From NCBI RefSeq assembly GCF_963678635.1, contig NC_087068.1, positions 23,996,697-24,060,696 of the forward strand: a DNA stretch of 64,000 nt, written 5' to 3'. This stretch comes from Symsagittifera roscoffensis. Lineage: Eukaryota; Xenacoelomorpha; Acoela; Convolutidae. The notes beneath the pieces were generated by a model. It searched no databases and was not told where the DNA came from. It worked only from the letters and a program-made list of their open reading frames with translations. Positions 12,001-23,705 of the stretch are shown in pieces (position 1 is the stretch's first letter; every line of letters starts with the position of its first letter). A program made the translations under genes and the position numbers.

Positions 12001-15000
12001 TTTTGACACTGATGGAAAATATCCTTTCAATCACTAAGCATGGATAACAGAAGATGAAATGTGATTTAATTGGAATAGATTTTGCCATCCTTTCCTTATA
12101 GCCCTTTATTTCCATATCCCAGCAGCGGAACTGAAAACCAATTAAGGAGTTATTTCATGGCTTTTATTATAATGATTATCCCAATGTATCTAAAATAGCC
12201 GTTTTAAAGGGCCACACAGGGTAAAAACTAAGCATTACCTGACTTATTAAGTCGAAACCTAACACATCGTGATATTTAAAAATATCAAGTAGAAAACAAA
12301 TAAATTATTGTGTATTACACAAAATGATAAGAAAATGATAAATGTTAGTGATAAAGATGATTTCACTAAAAGAAAATGATAAACATTAGTGAAAAAGGTG
12401 ATTTCAGTATAGAAGACGCTTCAGACTACTTCGAATCGAAGAGTCTTGTTGCTCAATTAAAAAAAACGATTTCTCCCGATTTGAATAAAAAAATCAATCA
12501 GATAAAAAAATTATCACAACCTGATATAACAGACGATAATTTAAATGAGAAAACTCCTGGCGAAATCATCGCATTGGACCATTACCTAGACCAATCAGAA
12601 AGACTCAATTTATTGGAAGGAAACGCTGAAAACAGTCTCTTTCAAAATTTAGCCAAAGGCATAACAATCATACGATTCCTACACCGGCTTTAAAGTTAAT
12701 TGGACCCCCTAGCCTCGAATGTGAAAGCAACAAACCAAGTTATTTTAGAACTACTTTCGAAAATGAGTGTGCAGAAAACTCAAACTCGGATAATGACACA
12801 ATTCGCGAAGAACAGTACAATGATACTGTAATTGTATATATAAAAAAACCATGAAAAACCCGTCAGAAACAACATAACAGTATATCTTGAGGAAAGAGGA
12901 TTGAAAGCTTATATTCAGCAATATGTACTTTTGTTCAATGACGAACAAACTGATCTCTTACGCACGAATGAAGATAGTGCTGATTGCACTCAGAGTCCAA
13001 AAATCTGCTCTGTCGAATTTAGCGCAGGTGAATTAGCCTATAAACAACCACCATGGTGAAACCAGGACTTTACAAATATGCTGCTTCATGAATGTTTAGA
13101 ATATCAGACGAATGAACCCAAAAGAAAGGACTTAAATGAAGCTCCATAACAACAATGGGGGCGACTGGAACCAGGTCCAATGATAACAATTCACATTGAT
13201 CGCAAAAGTCCATTGAGACCATGGAGTCGAGGCAAAAATTATTGCCTAATTGTTGCCGACGCCTTTTCCCGATATGTCCTTGTTTATCCATGTAGACTCA
13301 AAACAGACCATTAAGCTATTAGAAAAATACATAAGCACATTTGGTTTTCCGCAGCAAATTATCAATGATAACGAAGTGCATTTATGAGCAATTATTTTGC
13401 TCATTGGTCATCGGAACTCAAAATAACTCTGAGAGTTAGAACCGCATATTCTCCGTGGTCTAAGGGAAAAGCCGAAAATCCAAAACAAGCATTTAACCTG
13501 AAAAATCAGGCATTTTATATTACCTCAGGCTCAAACTGGTCTGAGCTGACAAACAAAAATTTACTTTCGCACACAATACCGCCATCAATTATAGTACGGG
13601 ATATACATCATATGAGATTGTAATTGGCATTCAGCACCAGGTTCCCTTAAGCCTTAACTTAGGTCTGTCTCGTGATCAAAACAAAAGATGTGCATCTGAC
13701 TTTTGTGCTGTCTCAACGATCGTACACCTAGTGAACACCAGTCGAATAATGAGAGAATAAACAAATTTCTTCAAAATCGCATATCGATAGAAATAATGAA
13801 AGAGGAAAAAGATTTCAAAATAATCTACAGTAATAATTATGCTAATTGCCGCCGCATTACTAATCAGGCCCACTCCTATAATACCAGTTCAAATTAGGAA
13901 AGCCTATAAAAGAAGGGACAAAAAAATTGCAAGAAAAAATGTCGGAACCCGTATTGAAACCCCTCAAAAACATTTGAATTTACATTCTGGACCATATACT
14001 GTTATATAAAAAAAACACAGAAGTAACGTATGAAATCCAAAACAATTTTACCGACGAAAAAAGATTGTGCATTGCAATTAAATTGTTGAGTACTTTCCGA
14101 AAGAGGAAAAAAATGCCACATCCTGTAGAGGAGTATTCTACTGGTCCTTTTTTGAATGATTTTATGATCATATTACGAATAGATATATCAAACCAGTCTA
14201 AAGAGTTTGAAAATCCAAATAAAGCATTTTGGCCAGTAAGTAACGATGGCTGTCAGCCCAAGCCTATCATAATTTTACAATAGTAGATCAAAACAGAACA
14301 ATAGAACCCGAAGAAACAATCAGGCCACGATACTATGCATCTAAGAACGCTGTTCGACTGGAATACAACAGAACTGAATTTAAAACCTATTAGAAGTTCC
14401 ACTCCTTATCCCAATTAAAGTAATACTAACAATTTTATTATGAATTCCAATGCTTTTGATAACCAAAGTAGTATATATTTTTTTTTCACATGAATTTTTA
14501 TTTGGCACCCAATCAACTTACGTCATCTCCGAAAAGCAGATAAACCAAACCAATTGTTTCATTCGAATTTTTTTCTCTCCAGCCAGTAAAATTTCTCAGG
14601 CTCTCTTTTTATATCCATGACAAGTGACATTTCGCTGGCCAAATACAAGGGCAGCTCGAATATATGCGACCCCGCTGCCAGCTGTTTGAACTCTAACGCA
14701 GAAACATGCACTAAGCACCTTGGTGACATATATTGACTCTTTGATATTTTACCTCTACCCTCCTTAAGGTTAATTATATAACCATTTTATCCTATTTCTT
14801 TTTCAACTCTAGCTCATTTGGAGTTAGCATTTTTAATTTCACAATTTGTGTAGACGATAATAAAGGTAAAAAAAACTTCTCTGGAATAACAATCCACGGT
14901 ACATAGAACAACCCAATTTAATTCACATGTGAAAACGGCGCTTCAAGGTCTGACTTATCAAGCCTGAAATCAGTTTTAGAAACCTGAAACCAAAATTAGC

Positions 15001-15594
15001 AACACAGACTACACCGACTTTAGCATGATCGACAGCAAACTTTCAGATGATCGACAGCAAATGATGGCCGATTTAAGTCTTTTAGAGCGTCTTTGATTTG
15101 ATGTTGATCAAACTGCTTTAGAAATAAGTTATGTATGCTCAAAAAATGCTGTTCAATTTATACCAATGTGCCACATATTGTATCATATCACCTGCCACAC
15201 CATCCTCCATGTCTAAACATATGGAGTCAATTAGAAGTTGAGAGGCTTTCAGTACCATTTTCTCACTGTCTCCAGGAACATACATGAACGCTCTTCTCGC
15301 TTTAGGCAGCAATGATACTTCTGAACCCGTGGAATCTGACGAGCTCATAAGACGTGAAAAACATCTACTCGTTCTACTGGATTTTATCCGGTTGCGAGAC
15401 ATATTTTGCGACATAACACAGTGGTGTAGCTTCACATTAGAAGTTATTGGACGTGTTTGATAGTAGTGGAACTGATTCGATAATGATTTACAGCTTGAAA
15501 CATACTCCGAGGAACTTTTCGAGTGAATAAAACTTTTTGCGAATAGCTTTGAGCAAGTCGAGCTGAAACCGACGCCTGAACATTTCTTGGCCAT
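6002..15594 (-). CDS. CLYBL: Citramalyl-CoA lyase, mitochondrial (CLYBL), four exons
   Basis: CLYBL belongs to the HpcH/HpaI aldolase family and cleaves citramalyl-CoA to acetyl-CoA and pyruvate in mitochondria; it also helps protect B12 metabolism. Minus-strand exons are 15594-15192, 7752-7564, 7335-7037 and 6304-6002. They give a 397-residue product whose phases agree at every junction. Landmarks are RRAFMYVPGDSEK and DMEDGVA in exon 1, INPVSS and PKVEDP in exon 2, FGSDDYLASVGATR in exon 3, and GFNGKQIINPKQI plus MIDMPLVKQARN in exon 4. The N-terminus is about 60 residues longer than in vertebrates and is Ser/Lys/Arg-rich, as expected for a mitochondrial presequence. The exon 3 donor has no GT; the frame requires CAG followed by GCTAGC, so intron 3 appears to be GC-AG. 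Intron 1 (about 7.4 kb) holds a dead retrotransposon. Confidence 0.92.
6373..6806. mobile_element. hAT-type MITE with 8-bp target site duplication
   Basis: The 434-bp element begins CAGGGGCGGATCTAGG and ends CCTAAATCTGCCCCTG. It is flanked on both sides by the same eight bases, ATTACACT (6365-6372 and 6807-6814). An 8-bp duplication with CAGGGGCGG ends is typical of non-autonomous hAT elements. The interior has an inner palindrome, GGCGCCAAAGGCGCC. It lies in CLYBL intron 3. Related copies are at 5083-5606 and about 47490-47830. Confidence 0.9.
8145..8170 (+). promoter_or_regulatory. Possible TATA promoter of the Ty3-like element
   Basis: CGAGTATAAAAGCTAAGC lies upstream of the duplicated 5' regions of the dead LTR retrotransposon and may be the TATA box of its 5' LTR. 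LTR borders could not be set. Confidence 0.3.
8247..9642 (+). repeat. Direct repeat, first copy: leader and gag start of Ty3-like element
   Basis: The block opens with CGGAAAATAGTTCCGGGTTC and from 8619 to 9642 is nearly the same as 10188-11233. It includes TTAGAGGCCCGGTGTCTAGA, a gag-like stretch full of stops, and the start of a zinc knuckle (FCEQCRMN). The copy ends abruptly, and the CGGAAAATAG opening recurs at once at 9649. Confidence 0.8.
9649..11233 (+). repeat. Direct repeat, second copy, continuous with the coding remnant
   Basis: The second copy opens with the same CGGAAAATAGTTCCGGGTTC. From 10188 it follows the first copy closely, with scattered substitutions and small indels. Between the opening and 10188 there is additional unrelated sequence. 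Unlike copy one, it runs on through the full zinc knuckle into protease and integrase remnants. Confidence 0.8.
10700..11978 (+). pseudogene. Ty3-like retrotransposon gag/protease remnant
   Basis: The remnant is interrupted by many stops and frame changes. A CCHC zinc knuckle, CEHCRMNGHSLSKC, lies near 11205-11246, followed by an Asn/Gln-rich stretch. A degraded aspartic-protease core, FDSESSCSIINYPF, lies near 11845-11890, with the usual D-S/T-G active site changed to DSE. Gag would coat the RNA and the protease would mature the polyprotein. Nothing here can be functional. Confidence 0.7.
12376..14283 (+). pseudogene. Ty3-like retrotransposon integrase remnant
   Basis: Broken frames carry integrase pieces in order: IVADAFSRYVLVYPC near 13245, STFGFPQQIINDNEVHF near 13330, RVRTAYSPWSKGKAEN near 13435, INYSTGYTSYEIVIG near 13585 and a GPYTVI-like module near 13990. 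This order, and the C-terminal motif, fit a Ty3/gypsy integrase. I find no reverse transcriptase or RNase H between the protease remnant and integrase, so that part has been deleted. An open stretch at 12376-12693 is not recognised. The element lies in CLYBL intron 1. Confidence 0.7.
14290..15190. other. CLYBL intron 1, right part, nothing recognised
   Basis: This AT-rich sequence runs between the retrotransposon remnant and the CLYBL exon 1 donor. I found no copy of the left-hand repeats that would mark a 3' LTR, and no coding sequence. Confidence 0.5.
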
Positions 15595-16420
15595 CGCAGA
15601 AAACTACTGATGCTAAATAATGAAAACTATTCGTTGTTATACAAATCTGATACCTGAAAGACGGACAAAAAATATGAAGCATCAACTTTTAAGAAAAGAA
15701 TTATTTATTCAACGAAATATTTTGAAAACTAGATGAAACATTTCGGTTGAAATAATTATCGAAATAAAAATATGCAAAAGACATTCTCTGATACAACAAT
15801 TGAAACAATGAATTAAAACTTCTACCAAAAAAAGGCATTCAACATGCGCAGATCTACAATTTAATCGATAAGGGGTGGGGGTTGCTTGATTTTAATTTTT
15901 TTTTACCTCGAACAAATTGATTTTCTGAGTCTTCCCAAAAAATTAGAGACCCTGCCCTGTTTTGCTCAAATTAAACTGCTTTATTTCATATTCAGCCGTA
16001 TTTCGAAAGAAATCACATCAAATTAAAGTTTTCAATTACCAATGAGATTTTTGAATGCTGCTTTGTTGATATTATCCGGGTTGAAGTTGCATTTTAATTC
16101 AAAAAAGTATCATTGTTATTGTATTGTTATGACAAGTTTCAGTAATATACCAGACCAAAGCATAGATTAAGTGAGTTTATTCCAAGTTCATTGTTTTTCT
16201 ATAACTTATTACAAAAACATTGATGCGACATTGATGAAATATCGATGTGACATCTATGTTTTGACAATTTTGTTACATTGATGTTAGATCAATGAAACAT
16301 CTATTTCACATCCATGTTTGAACTATATTTCGTTTTTTTAACGAAAATTCGATTTGTTTTCAAAGTTTTGATGCGTGTCGTTACAAGTGATAAAAAAGAT
16401 CAAAATGGCCTTACAGTATA
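15595..16420. other. Upstream region of CLYBL
   Basis: A pyrimidine tract with CAG on the minus strand (acceptor at 15654-15655) lies 59 nt before the CLYBL ATG. Near 15870-15960 there is a weak, degraded match to the hAT-MITE family (TTGATTTTCTGAGTCTTCCC). Near 16200-16315 runs of CATTGATG/ACATCTATG-type words repeat. No gene is seen. Confidence 0.4.
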
Positions 16421-16429
16421 TTGATGGTT

Positions 16430-17000
16430 GATTGGGTTAATGCGCAGTCAGGCTATCCTAGACAGTCAAAGTCTCACAAACATAGTATCTGTTGGAACGT
16501 GGAAAGTACGTCGCCTGAGAAACCAACTGAAAATATGGAAAAGTCTTACTCAGAAAAAATATGGAAATTTGTCGTCTTCAGGAAACCAAAGTCTATGAAT
16601 TACAAGGAGATCTCGACAGTTACGACATCTTCTGCTTAAAAAGAACCGACAAACACTACGGCCAAGCCTTCTACGTGAATAAAATAATCCACGCGGAGGA
16701 ATGTACGAAAAAAAAATTACAGAATCACGTACATCGCCCTTAGAAAATCGACAAGGTTTTGCTCCAAAGAAACAGTGAAAGGAATAAAAATTTGTCGGAT
16801 GAATTAGAAACCGTCTAAACGGGTAGTAGTGAATATATACGCTCCTAAAATTTCTAAAACGAATTGTGCAAAGTAACCATGAAATTCAAAGGGTGTGACA
16901 CAATCTTCACAGGAGACTTCAACGCTAAGAAAAAGGAAGACGAAAACGATAAAAATGTTGGTTTCTCATGGCCCGTTCAAGTGAAGTCCAGCAATGAGCT
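16430..17000 (+). pseudogene. LINE apurinic-type endonuclease fragment
   Basis: Broken frames contain an N-terminal endonuclease block (RLQETKVYELQGDLDSYDIF near 16570) and TIFTGDFNAK near 16905. These match the catalytic segments of LINE endonucleases. The reading frame is interrupted and no reverse transcriptase follows. The open stretch to about 17200 is not recognised. Confidence 0.6.
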
Positions 17001-17159
17001 TAAGTCTTTTCTCCCCCAGAAAAGCGTAGCAGATAAATATCTGGAAGAATCAATAATGGAAGCAGACACTACAGTAAATTATCGAACGTTGGCCGAAACA
17101 ACTGATACCCCTAAGTTACCAGCACCGCTGCAAAGAAAACCCGACTCAAAAAGGAGCGT

Positions 17160-18060
17160 TGAGACCAAAAAGAAAATTCATGCTCTCACCACTTGAAGAA
17201 ACAAATCAAAGTAATCTAGCTAATGAATTGATCAATGCTGTTGTACCAGCTATTGTTAGTGCTATTCAACCTGCTGTTAAAGTTGCTAGAAATTCATCGC
17301 CTCACAAAGAAACTCCTTTTTCAGTTGAAAATGGAACCGATTAACATTACATCTGCTGTAACTTCTGTGCTACTCAATAAGGCTAGGTCCATGTTGAAAA
17401 ATTGGGACTTGGAAGCACTTATATATTGTCTTGAATTTCCGCGGTCAATTTTATGCATAACTGAAACATGGTTAAATACTCAAGGTGATTCCAACGCTTT
17501 ACTTATAAAAAGTTATGATCAATACAGAGTGAAGTCTCGTGAATTGAGAGGTGGAGGTGTAATGATTCAAGCCCTGAAGGGTATCAACATTGTTGAAGAA
17601 TTGCCGATAGTTATTGTAGAGGCTTTACCGAGGAAAATCTCACACCTAGGTTCTTGACAACGGTCAAAAAGGTACAAGAAGAAGCAACAGAAAATTGAGA
17701 AAAGCTCGAGGATCAGTCTGAGTCAAACCTAATATCTGCCATACATTTATAGCAGAATTAGAGCGAACAGTTGAGAAAACGTAGGAGTCACTGAAGTCAC
17801 GGCTGACAACCTCATTGCCTGCTTCTAAGTTGCCAACCGAAGAATTATCAATTGAATGCGTTCTACTTACAATGGGGCTTAGAAAAAAATGATAATCAAA
17901 CCTCATCGAAGCGGATTGCAGACAGTTTACTGTGCTTGGTGATCTCAACTTTCCCGATATTTGTCAAAAATCTGGCGAGTCTGCCAATCTATATTTCAAC
18001 AAAACTATTCTCAGCAATTGAGGACTTTCATTTATGAGCCCACGAACATTGATGGAAAAT
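17160..18060 (+). pseudogene. CR1-like LINE endonuclease fragment
   Basis: The frame at 17235-17657 reads LLNKARSMLKNWDLEAL, then CITETWLN and RGGGVMIQ, the standard opening of a CR1/Jockey-type endonuclease. After a frame change, LGDLNFPDIC near 17935 and the following residues supply the later catalytic block. Stops and indels show it is dead. It ends before the BEL/Pao element. Confidence 0.65.
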
Positions 18061-18282
18061 CTATCCTTTCTTGCCATCCTTTTCAGAACGATATCTCCCA
18101 TGTGATTTAAATATCTAATTTGACTGCGCTTCAAGGATCGTGCACTCTAAAACGCAGAAATCGCTCGAATCTTTCATAGTAGAATTCGTCACACACTATC
18201 CACTATCTGAATAAATTCCAGATTTTCAAGTGCTAGCAATGCTTCTTTGATCAGTCTTTGAACCGAATACGAGCAATAAGTG

Positions 18283-18432
18283 ATATTCATGACATGAATT
18301 GTCTCACCTTAATTATAGAAAAATTCGGTAAAATCTTTTAATAATAGCATGATTTGTTCCAAACTAATGAGTAATAAATTTGACTTCAACAAAGTGACTT
18401 TTAAGACATATGTTCATCAAACTGTCTTAAAT
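18283..18432 (+). repeat. 5' LTR of the BEL/Pao element
   Basis: This 150-bp sequence starts ATATTCATGACATGAATTG and ends GTCTTAAAT. It matches 39716-39865 at all but 8 positions. The target duplication AAGTG abuts it on the left, and ATTTGGCGAC, which looks like a primer binding site, follows on the right. Confidence 0.9.
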
Positions 18433-18435
18433 ATT

Positions 18436-18450
18436 TGGCGACAAAAATTG
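18436..18450 (+). promoter_or_regulatory. Putative primer binding site of the BEL/Pao element
   Basis: TGGCGACAAAAATTG starts 3 nt after the 5' LTR. TGGCGAC is a common opening of retroelement primer binding sites. The tRNA was not identified. Confidence 0.5.
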
Positions 18451-18509
18451 AAAAAGATATCGAAGTCTACAGCAAGTCAACAAGGACAACTTCAACTACC
18501 CCCTCAACT

Positions 18510-18740
18510 TCAAGGCACAGCCCAGGACACAACCAGCGGTTCTACCTCACAACCAACATCTCCAACGTTCCATAGGCAGAACCTAGGACAGAACCAACAT
18601 CTCCAAAGTTCCACAGGCAGAGCCCAGGACACAACCAGCGGTTCCACCTCACAACCAACGTGCCATAGGCAGAGCCCAGGACAGAACCAGCGGTTCGACC
18701 TCACTACCAACATCTCCAGAGGTTCAGATGCAGAACACAG
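18510..18740 (+). repeat. Tandem repeats in the BEL/Pao leader
   Basis: GC-richer units repeat here, with CCCAGGACACAACCAGCGGT, TCACAACCAAC and ATAGGCAGA-type blocks recurring three to four times with variation. Both strands are open across it by composition, and I do not regard either frame as a gene. It lies between the primer binding site and gag. Confidence 0.65.
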
Positions 18741-18769
18741 GTCCTGACCAAGGGTTCTACATCACAACT

Positions 18770-19554
18770 CAGGCTAGATCCATTTCGAAAACATTTTTTT
18801 TCACTTTAAAAACATTTTTGTGCTTAAACTTAAAAATTTATGATCCTGCTACAAAAATTTCAAACCCATAGTCGATTTTGAAAGCTTTATTCAAGTTCGT
18901 GCTATAGCAAAACCCACATTGTGCTAAAAATTTAAAACAAATGTGCTAAACTTTTGTACAGTTTTTTTAAAAGAAATCTACATCCTCCAATGTGAAATGT
19001 TAGTACTGAATGGGTCAATTTAATTTTAATCCTCGGGGTATTAAGGTAGTAAAAACACACAAAATAACAAGGTTCCCACTTATACAACAAAAAAATACTG
19101 ATAGCCAAAACCCGATAGCCAAAACTGTCTAGCCCAAAACTAGCTGCTGAGAATTTTCAAAAGTCCATTTTTTCCGAAACGTTTTCTTTAAACCCATAAC
19201 TAAAAAAGGTTTTACTAGCCACATCTACAAGTTTTACAAAAATTTTGAAAGTCTCAAAACTTTTTACTCATTTGAACTCTTAAAAAAAACCGTTAAAAAA
19301 AAGAAAGTTTCACCGCTTAGTCCTTAACAATAATTAAAAAGCTCATATATGCGTGAGCTGTAGCTCACTTTGTTTATTTAACCACCAGGCTAACCCTCTG
19401 GCTGGTTGACTTAAACACAAAATTAAACGTAACTTATAGTAAAAATCTTGAGAAAGCTCAAAAAAGCTTCATTACCGGAACTACTTTGCGATCGCTGCCA
19501 TCCGAGCTCGTAAACTTTTAATGCATCATTCTACTCTTTGTACTACTTTCTTGA
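18770..19554. other. Untranslated leader of the BEL/Pao element
   Basis: This is AT-rich sequence before gag. It contains short palindromes, such as GAGCTGTAGCTC near 19350 and CCAGGCTAACCCTCTGGCTGG-like pairing near 19385. No coding sequence is recognised. Confidence 0.5.
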
Positions 19555-21483
19555 ATGGCTCTAACGAAGCCAACGTTACAACAGCTACTCAATCAATGGA
19601 GTGGCCGCTACAGTACTTTCGAGGAGCTTGAGGAAGAAGTAACGAGGCAAATAGCCAACTCAAGCAAAATCGAGTACGTTAAACTCAGTTTTGAGGGGAT
19701 AACCACTTGTTTTGATCTGCTTGATACGCTCGCAGACGACTTAGCCGCGTTTTCTTCTCAGGAAGCACAAGACTGCCTCAACACTGCTTCAACGCTACGC
19801 AAACGAAAAAGCGACCTACTAATCAATGTTATAAAATACGAAAAGGTCTTAACAAACGATGGTTCAGTTTCCACAAGGTCAAGGCACATCTGCAACAGCC
19901 AGTGTACCAGTAAGAAGCTCAAATACTACTGAAAACTTGGACAACACCTTCATCAGCACTACGGCTGCCGACTTCAACTTACACATCCACCTACGGCTTG
20001 AGTACATTCGACTTAGACGCTCCCCAACGCTATAGTTTCCCACCTCTACCGGGAATCAACAGAGCTATAGATCAGACAATCAACGGTGTCATCATTACTT
20101 CTACAACTGATTTCAGATCAGTCTCACCGTCTGGAAATCCGTGTACTTTCAACTTTCGAGCTCCTCTACGATACAACTTCTCGCCTCCACCAGTTTACAA
20201 TGAAAATCTCATTTGGAACGACAACTCAAGACACGGAGCCCAGATGTCAACTGGCAATAACCGATATGGTCTGATAACAACTTCAATTGCAAATAGTCCT
20301 GCTACTACATCTGAACAGATCGTTACCAACCACTTCAACGACCATCATAGGACTATCTTACAAGCACACGAGAAACAACGAAACAGCCTTTTCGATAATG
20401 AACAAAGACAAGTCAGAAACCACGCTACCAGTCATCCGACCACTGCCATCAACTACAGTTTGATGGGATTCAAATTGCCAGATATAAAACTACAAAAGTT
20501 TGACGGCAACCCACTGGAGTGGAACAACTGGTTCGAACTCTTCCAGACTGCGATTGGCAACAACCCACGCCTAAGCCCGGTTGAAAAATTACTTACTTGC
20601 AGTCATTATGCACTGATAATGCTAAATCTCTATTAGAGAGCTACGGAACCAATTCTTCTCAGTATGAACAGGCATTACTTGAATTAGTGCGTAGATACGG
20701 TAACCCAAAATATGTGGTGTCAGCGTTCATCAGGGAACTTGAAAAGTTTGACAAATTGATACTAAGCAAACCACAGGGCTTTATAAGATACGCTGCTTTT
20801 CTACGGAAACTAATCCACAACTTCGAACTCAACGGCTACACCGCTGATCTAAATTCTAGTAATGAAGTGGGAAGAACACTGCGTGCTGCACGATCTCGAT
20901 TATGCTACACTCAAAGACTTGACGCAGTACCTCAATAACTACTCGCGAGCATGCGAGAGTTTGGACATAGAGCCGTTGACTTCAAACCAAGCGGGACGAA
21001 ATCGCCAACCTATGAAGCAACAACAATCCGACAGCCGACCCAACCAATTTACTTCTATGTCCAGGCAAAACTACGACAAATCTTCAGGCATATCAGCAAG
21101 ACCAACAATTTTAACATGTCCAATAGATAACCAAGTTCACTACGTTGGAAAACGTCCGGACTTTTTGAAACTTCCCATAGATCAACGGGCAGAGCTGGTG
21201 AAGCAACATAAGCTGTGCTTCAACTGCTTACGCCAACACAGATTTAGTGAATGCTTATCGTCTAAGCGATGTTTCATCAACAACTGCGGAGGGAAACACC
21301 ATTCAACTCTACACATCGACAAAAAACCATTTCAAACGCACAACCAAAAATCAAATAACATGCAGCTTGGCACTACAAAAAACCAAGCCCTCGGAACAAG
21401 CTGAGGATCCAATCCAAAATATGAACAACATCAGAAATCAGTTACAATTTATGCCGGTAACACTGTTTAACAATGGCATGTAA
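19555..21483 (+). pseudogene. gag: BEL/Pao Gag (frameshifted)
   Basis: Gag forms the retroelement particle and binds its RNA. The likely start is the ATG at 19555 (MALTKPTLQQLLNQWSGRY). The frame changes near 19930, 20630 and 20930. The core signature FKLPDIKLQKFDGNPLEWNN lies near 20469, and the Cys/His knuckles LCFNCLRQHRFSEC and RCFINNCGGKHH near 21213-21300. Together these are typical of Pao-family Gag. At least three indels make it non-functional. Confidence 0.8.
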
Positions 21484-23004
21484 CTAGATTGCTACGCCAT
21501 ACTCGACAACTGCAGCAGCTGCTCATACATCCTCAGCAAAACAGCTGAAACACTTCAGTGCAAACCAAGCCAACAACTACAGCTTAGCGTACGAGGTGCT
21601 TTCAGTAAGGACAAAGTGTCTTCCTCGCTGGTCCAGCTTAGTATCGGACCACATAACGCTACAAAGCCTACTTTCACCCTAAAATCAGTCTATTCAGTTG
21701 AAGCTCTGAGTTTTGACGCCATCGACGCAAACAACCTTAACAAAACGTGCTCACTCTACAATCACCTTCGACATAACAACTTTCCTGAACTAGGCGACAA
21801 CACAGTTCAAATTTTGCTTGGCGTAGATGCTTTCTGGAATATTGCGGAGCGCGATATCAGGAAAGGTCCTACAGGTACCCTCTACGCTGTAAAAAACCTA
21901 GGTTCGACGATCACTGGCCCACTCAACCAGAAATCTAATAGTTCCGGATCAAATTCACACTCAACTAACTTCATTGACTTAAATGATCAAGAAGACGCTA
22001 ATCTCACTGAATTAGTGGAAAAATTCTGGAAAGTGGAAGGATCAAGCATCCAGGAAGATAACAAAGCTACATACTCTGATAAAAACAAACGACAACTAAG
22101 ATTTATGGAAAAAAGCATTGAGCACGATGGAGATCGCTACAAAATAAATCTACTCTGGAAGAACGAAATGAAATTGCCGAACAATTATCCGGTAGCTAAA
22201 GCTCAACTGCTTTCGCTACAAAAACGGCTCAGAAAAGACTGAAACCATGCAACTCTATGAGAAATCGCTTACTACTGACCTGGAAAATAACTACGTCAAG
22301 CCCGTTACTTTCCAATATCCACAACCTGAATTACTTTGGTACCTCCCACATCACCCTGTAACTAATCCAAAAAAGCCCGGAAAGGTACGCAGTGGCCAAC
22401 GCTGCCTCAACGTACAAGGACGTCTCGCTGAAATCTTGCCTCGAAACTGGACCTGACCTTCGGAACAACATGTTTGGACTTCTACTACGATTCCGGGAAA
22501 AAACCTGTGGCTGTATCGGCTGATATTGAAGGTATGTTTATGCACATAGGTATTAAAATTAAGATCAAATTGCGCTTCGCTTCCTTTGACCTACTAAAAA
22601 TGGTATCAAACAATACCAATACACGCGACTTATCTTTGGTGCAAAATGCTCACCATCCATTGCCATCTTTGCACTTCATCAAACAGCTGCCGATTACTGC
22701 GTAACCAAACCCACAAAAGCTTTTACATGGACGACTTTGTTCACTCGTTCAACACGACAAACGAGGCTAGAGACTCTACTACGCAACTAAAATCCTCCCT
22801 AAGACAGGAGGGATTCAAGCTAACTAAGTTCGTATCTAACACTAATGAAGCGATCTACTCCATTGACAGAGGCGAAGTTTCTACTAATGCTACAGTGCAT
22901 CATGTCCTGGGGGTCAAATGGGACACAACTGACGATACGATATTCGAACAACCAACAACCAAGCTAACTATTACTACATCATCTACACTCCGAACAGTTC
23001 TCTC
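21484..23004 (+). pseudogene. pol: BEL/Pao Pol, first part: protease and reverse transcriptase
   Basis: The protease region opens with a changed active site (ILDNCSSCSYI near 21499-21533) where D-S/T-G is expected. RT follows in several frames: LLWKNEMKLPNNYPVAKAQL near 22155, a central block near 22500 (VSADIEGMF), and the catalytic FYMDDFVHSF with YMDD at 22724-22735. The coding sequence stops exactly at the Polinton's 6-bp target duplication (22999-23004) and resumes at 37435. Frameshifts at about 22245, 22460 and 22700 had damaged this part independently of the insertion. Confidence 0.85.
22999..23004. repeat. Polinton target site duplication, left (TCTCTC)
   Basis: TCTCTC directly precedes AGTAGTATAG at the left Polinton end and is repeated at 37429-37434 directly after the right end. 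Six base pairs is the standard Polinton/Maverick duplication. Confidence 0.9.
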
Positions 23005-23705
23005 AGTAGTATAGATATACGACAATGGGATCGGGGGGTGAATCGCTACAGGGATCATTGGGTATAGATTATACCTAATGATCCCTATGTAAATATTTAT
23101 ACCTAATGATCCCTATGTAAAATATTTATACCTTATGATCCCTATGTAAAATATTTATAACTAATGATCCCTATGTAAAATATTTATACCTAAAGATCCC
23201 TATATAAATATTTATACCTAATGATCCCTATGTAAAATATTTATACCTAAAGATCCCTGTAAATATTTATACCTAATGATCCCTATGTAAAATAATTATA
23301 CCTAATGATCCCTATGTAAAATATTTATACCTAATGATCCCTATGTAAAATATTTACGCCTAATGATCCCTTTGTAAAATATTTATACCTAATGATCCTT
23401 ATGTATAATTTTTATAGCAAATGATTCCTATGTAAAATTATTGATCCCTAATGATCCCAATGTAAAATTTTTATACTTAATGATCCTTATGTGAAAGTTG
23501 TGTTGGTTAAAACAAAATCGTTCTGGCGATATATTATTTCTTTCCGCCACCTATAGCTCGGCAAGCTATGTTGTATTCAAATTGAACTAAAACTATTAGA
23601 TGCGTTTTGCGGTTGAAGGTCTTTGCGAATTGGTTCTTTCAATGTTTCTACAAACTCTATGGTCTTGGTAAAAATAGATATGAAATGAAATGGTTGAATT
23701 ATACA
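23005..23705 (+). repeat. Left terminal inverted repeat of the Polinton
   Basis: The outermost bases, AGTAGTATAGATATACG, are followed by CAGGGATCATTGGGTATAG. About 15 units of a roughly 29-bp subrepeat (AATGATCCCTATGTAAAAT) span about 23070-23495. A unique inner part follows (GCGATATATTATTTCTTTCC, GCTCGGCAAGCTATGTTG, CTACAAACTCTATGGTCTTGG). The same order in reverse forms the right end. Confidence 0.92.

Noticed and set aside
15488-15685. Minus-strand frame overlapping CLYBL exon 1
   Set aside because: It is a shadow of the CLYBL coding frame.
18510-18713. Open frames on both strands in the BEL/Pao leader
   Set aside because: They come from GC-richer tandem repeats inside a retroelement leader, with no known motif.
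23070-23495. Possible CRISPR-like array of ~29-bp units
   Set aside because: Units are contiguous without spacers, mirror the other Polinton end, and the genome is eukaryotic. These are TIR subrepeats.
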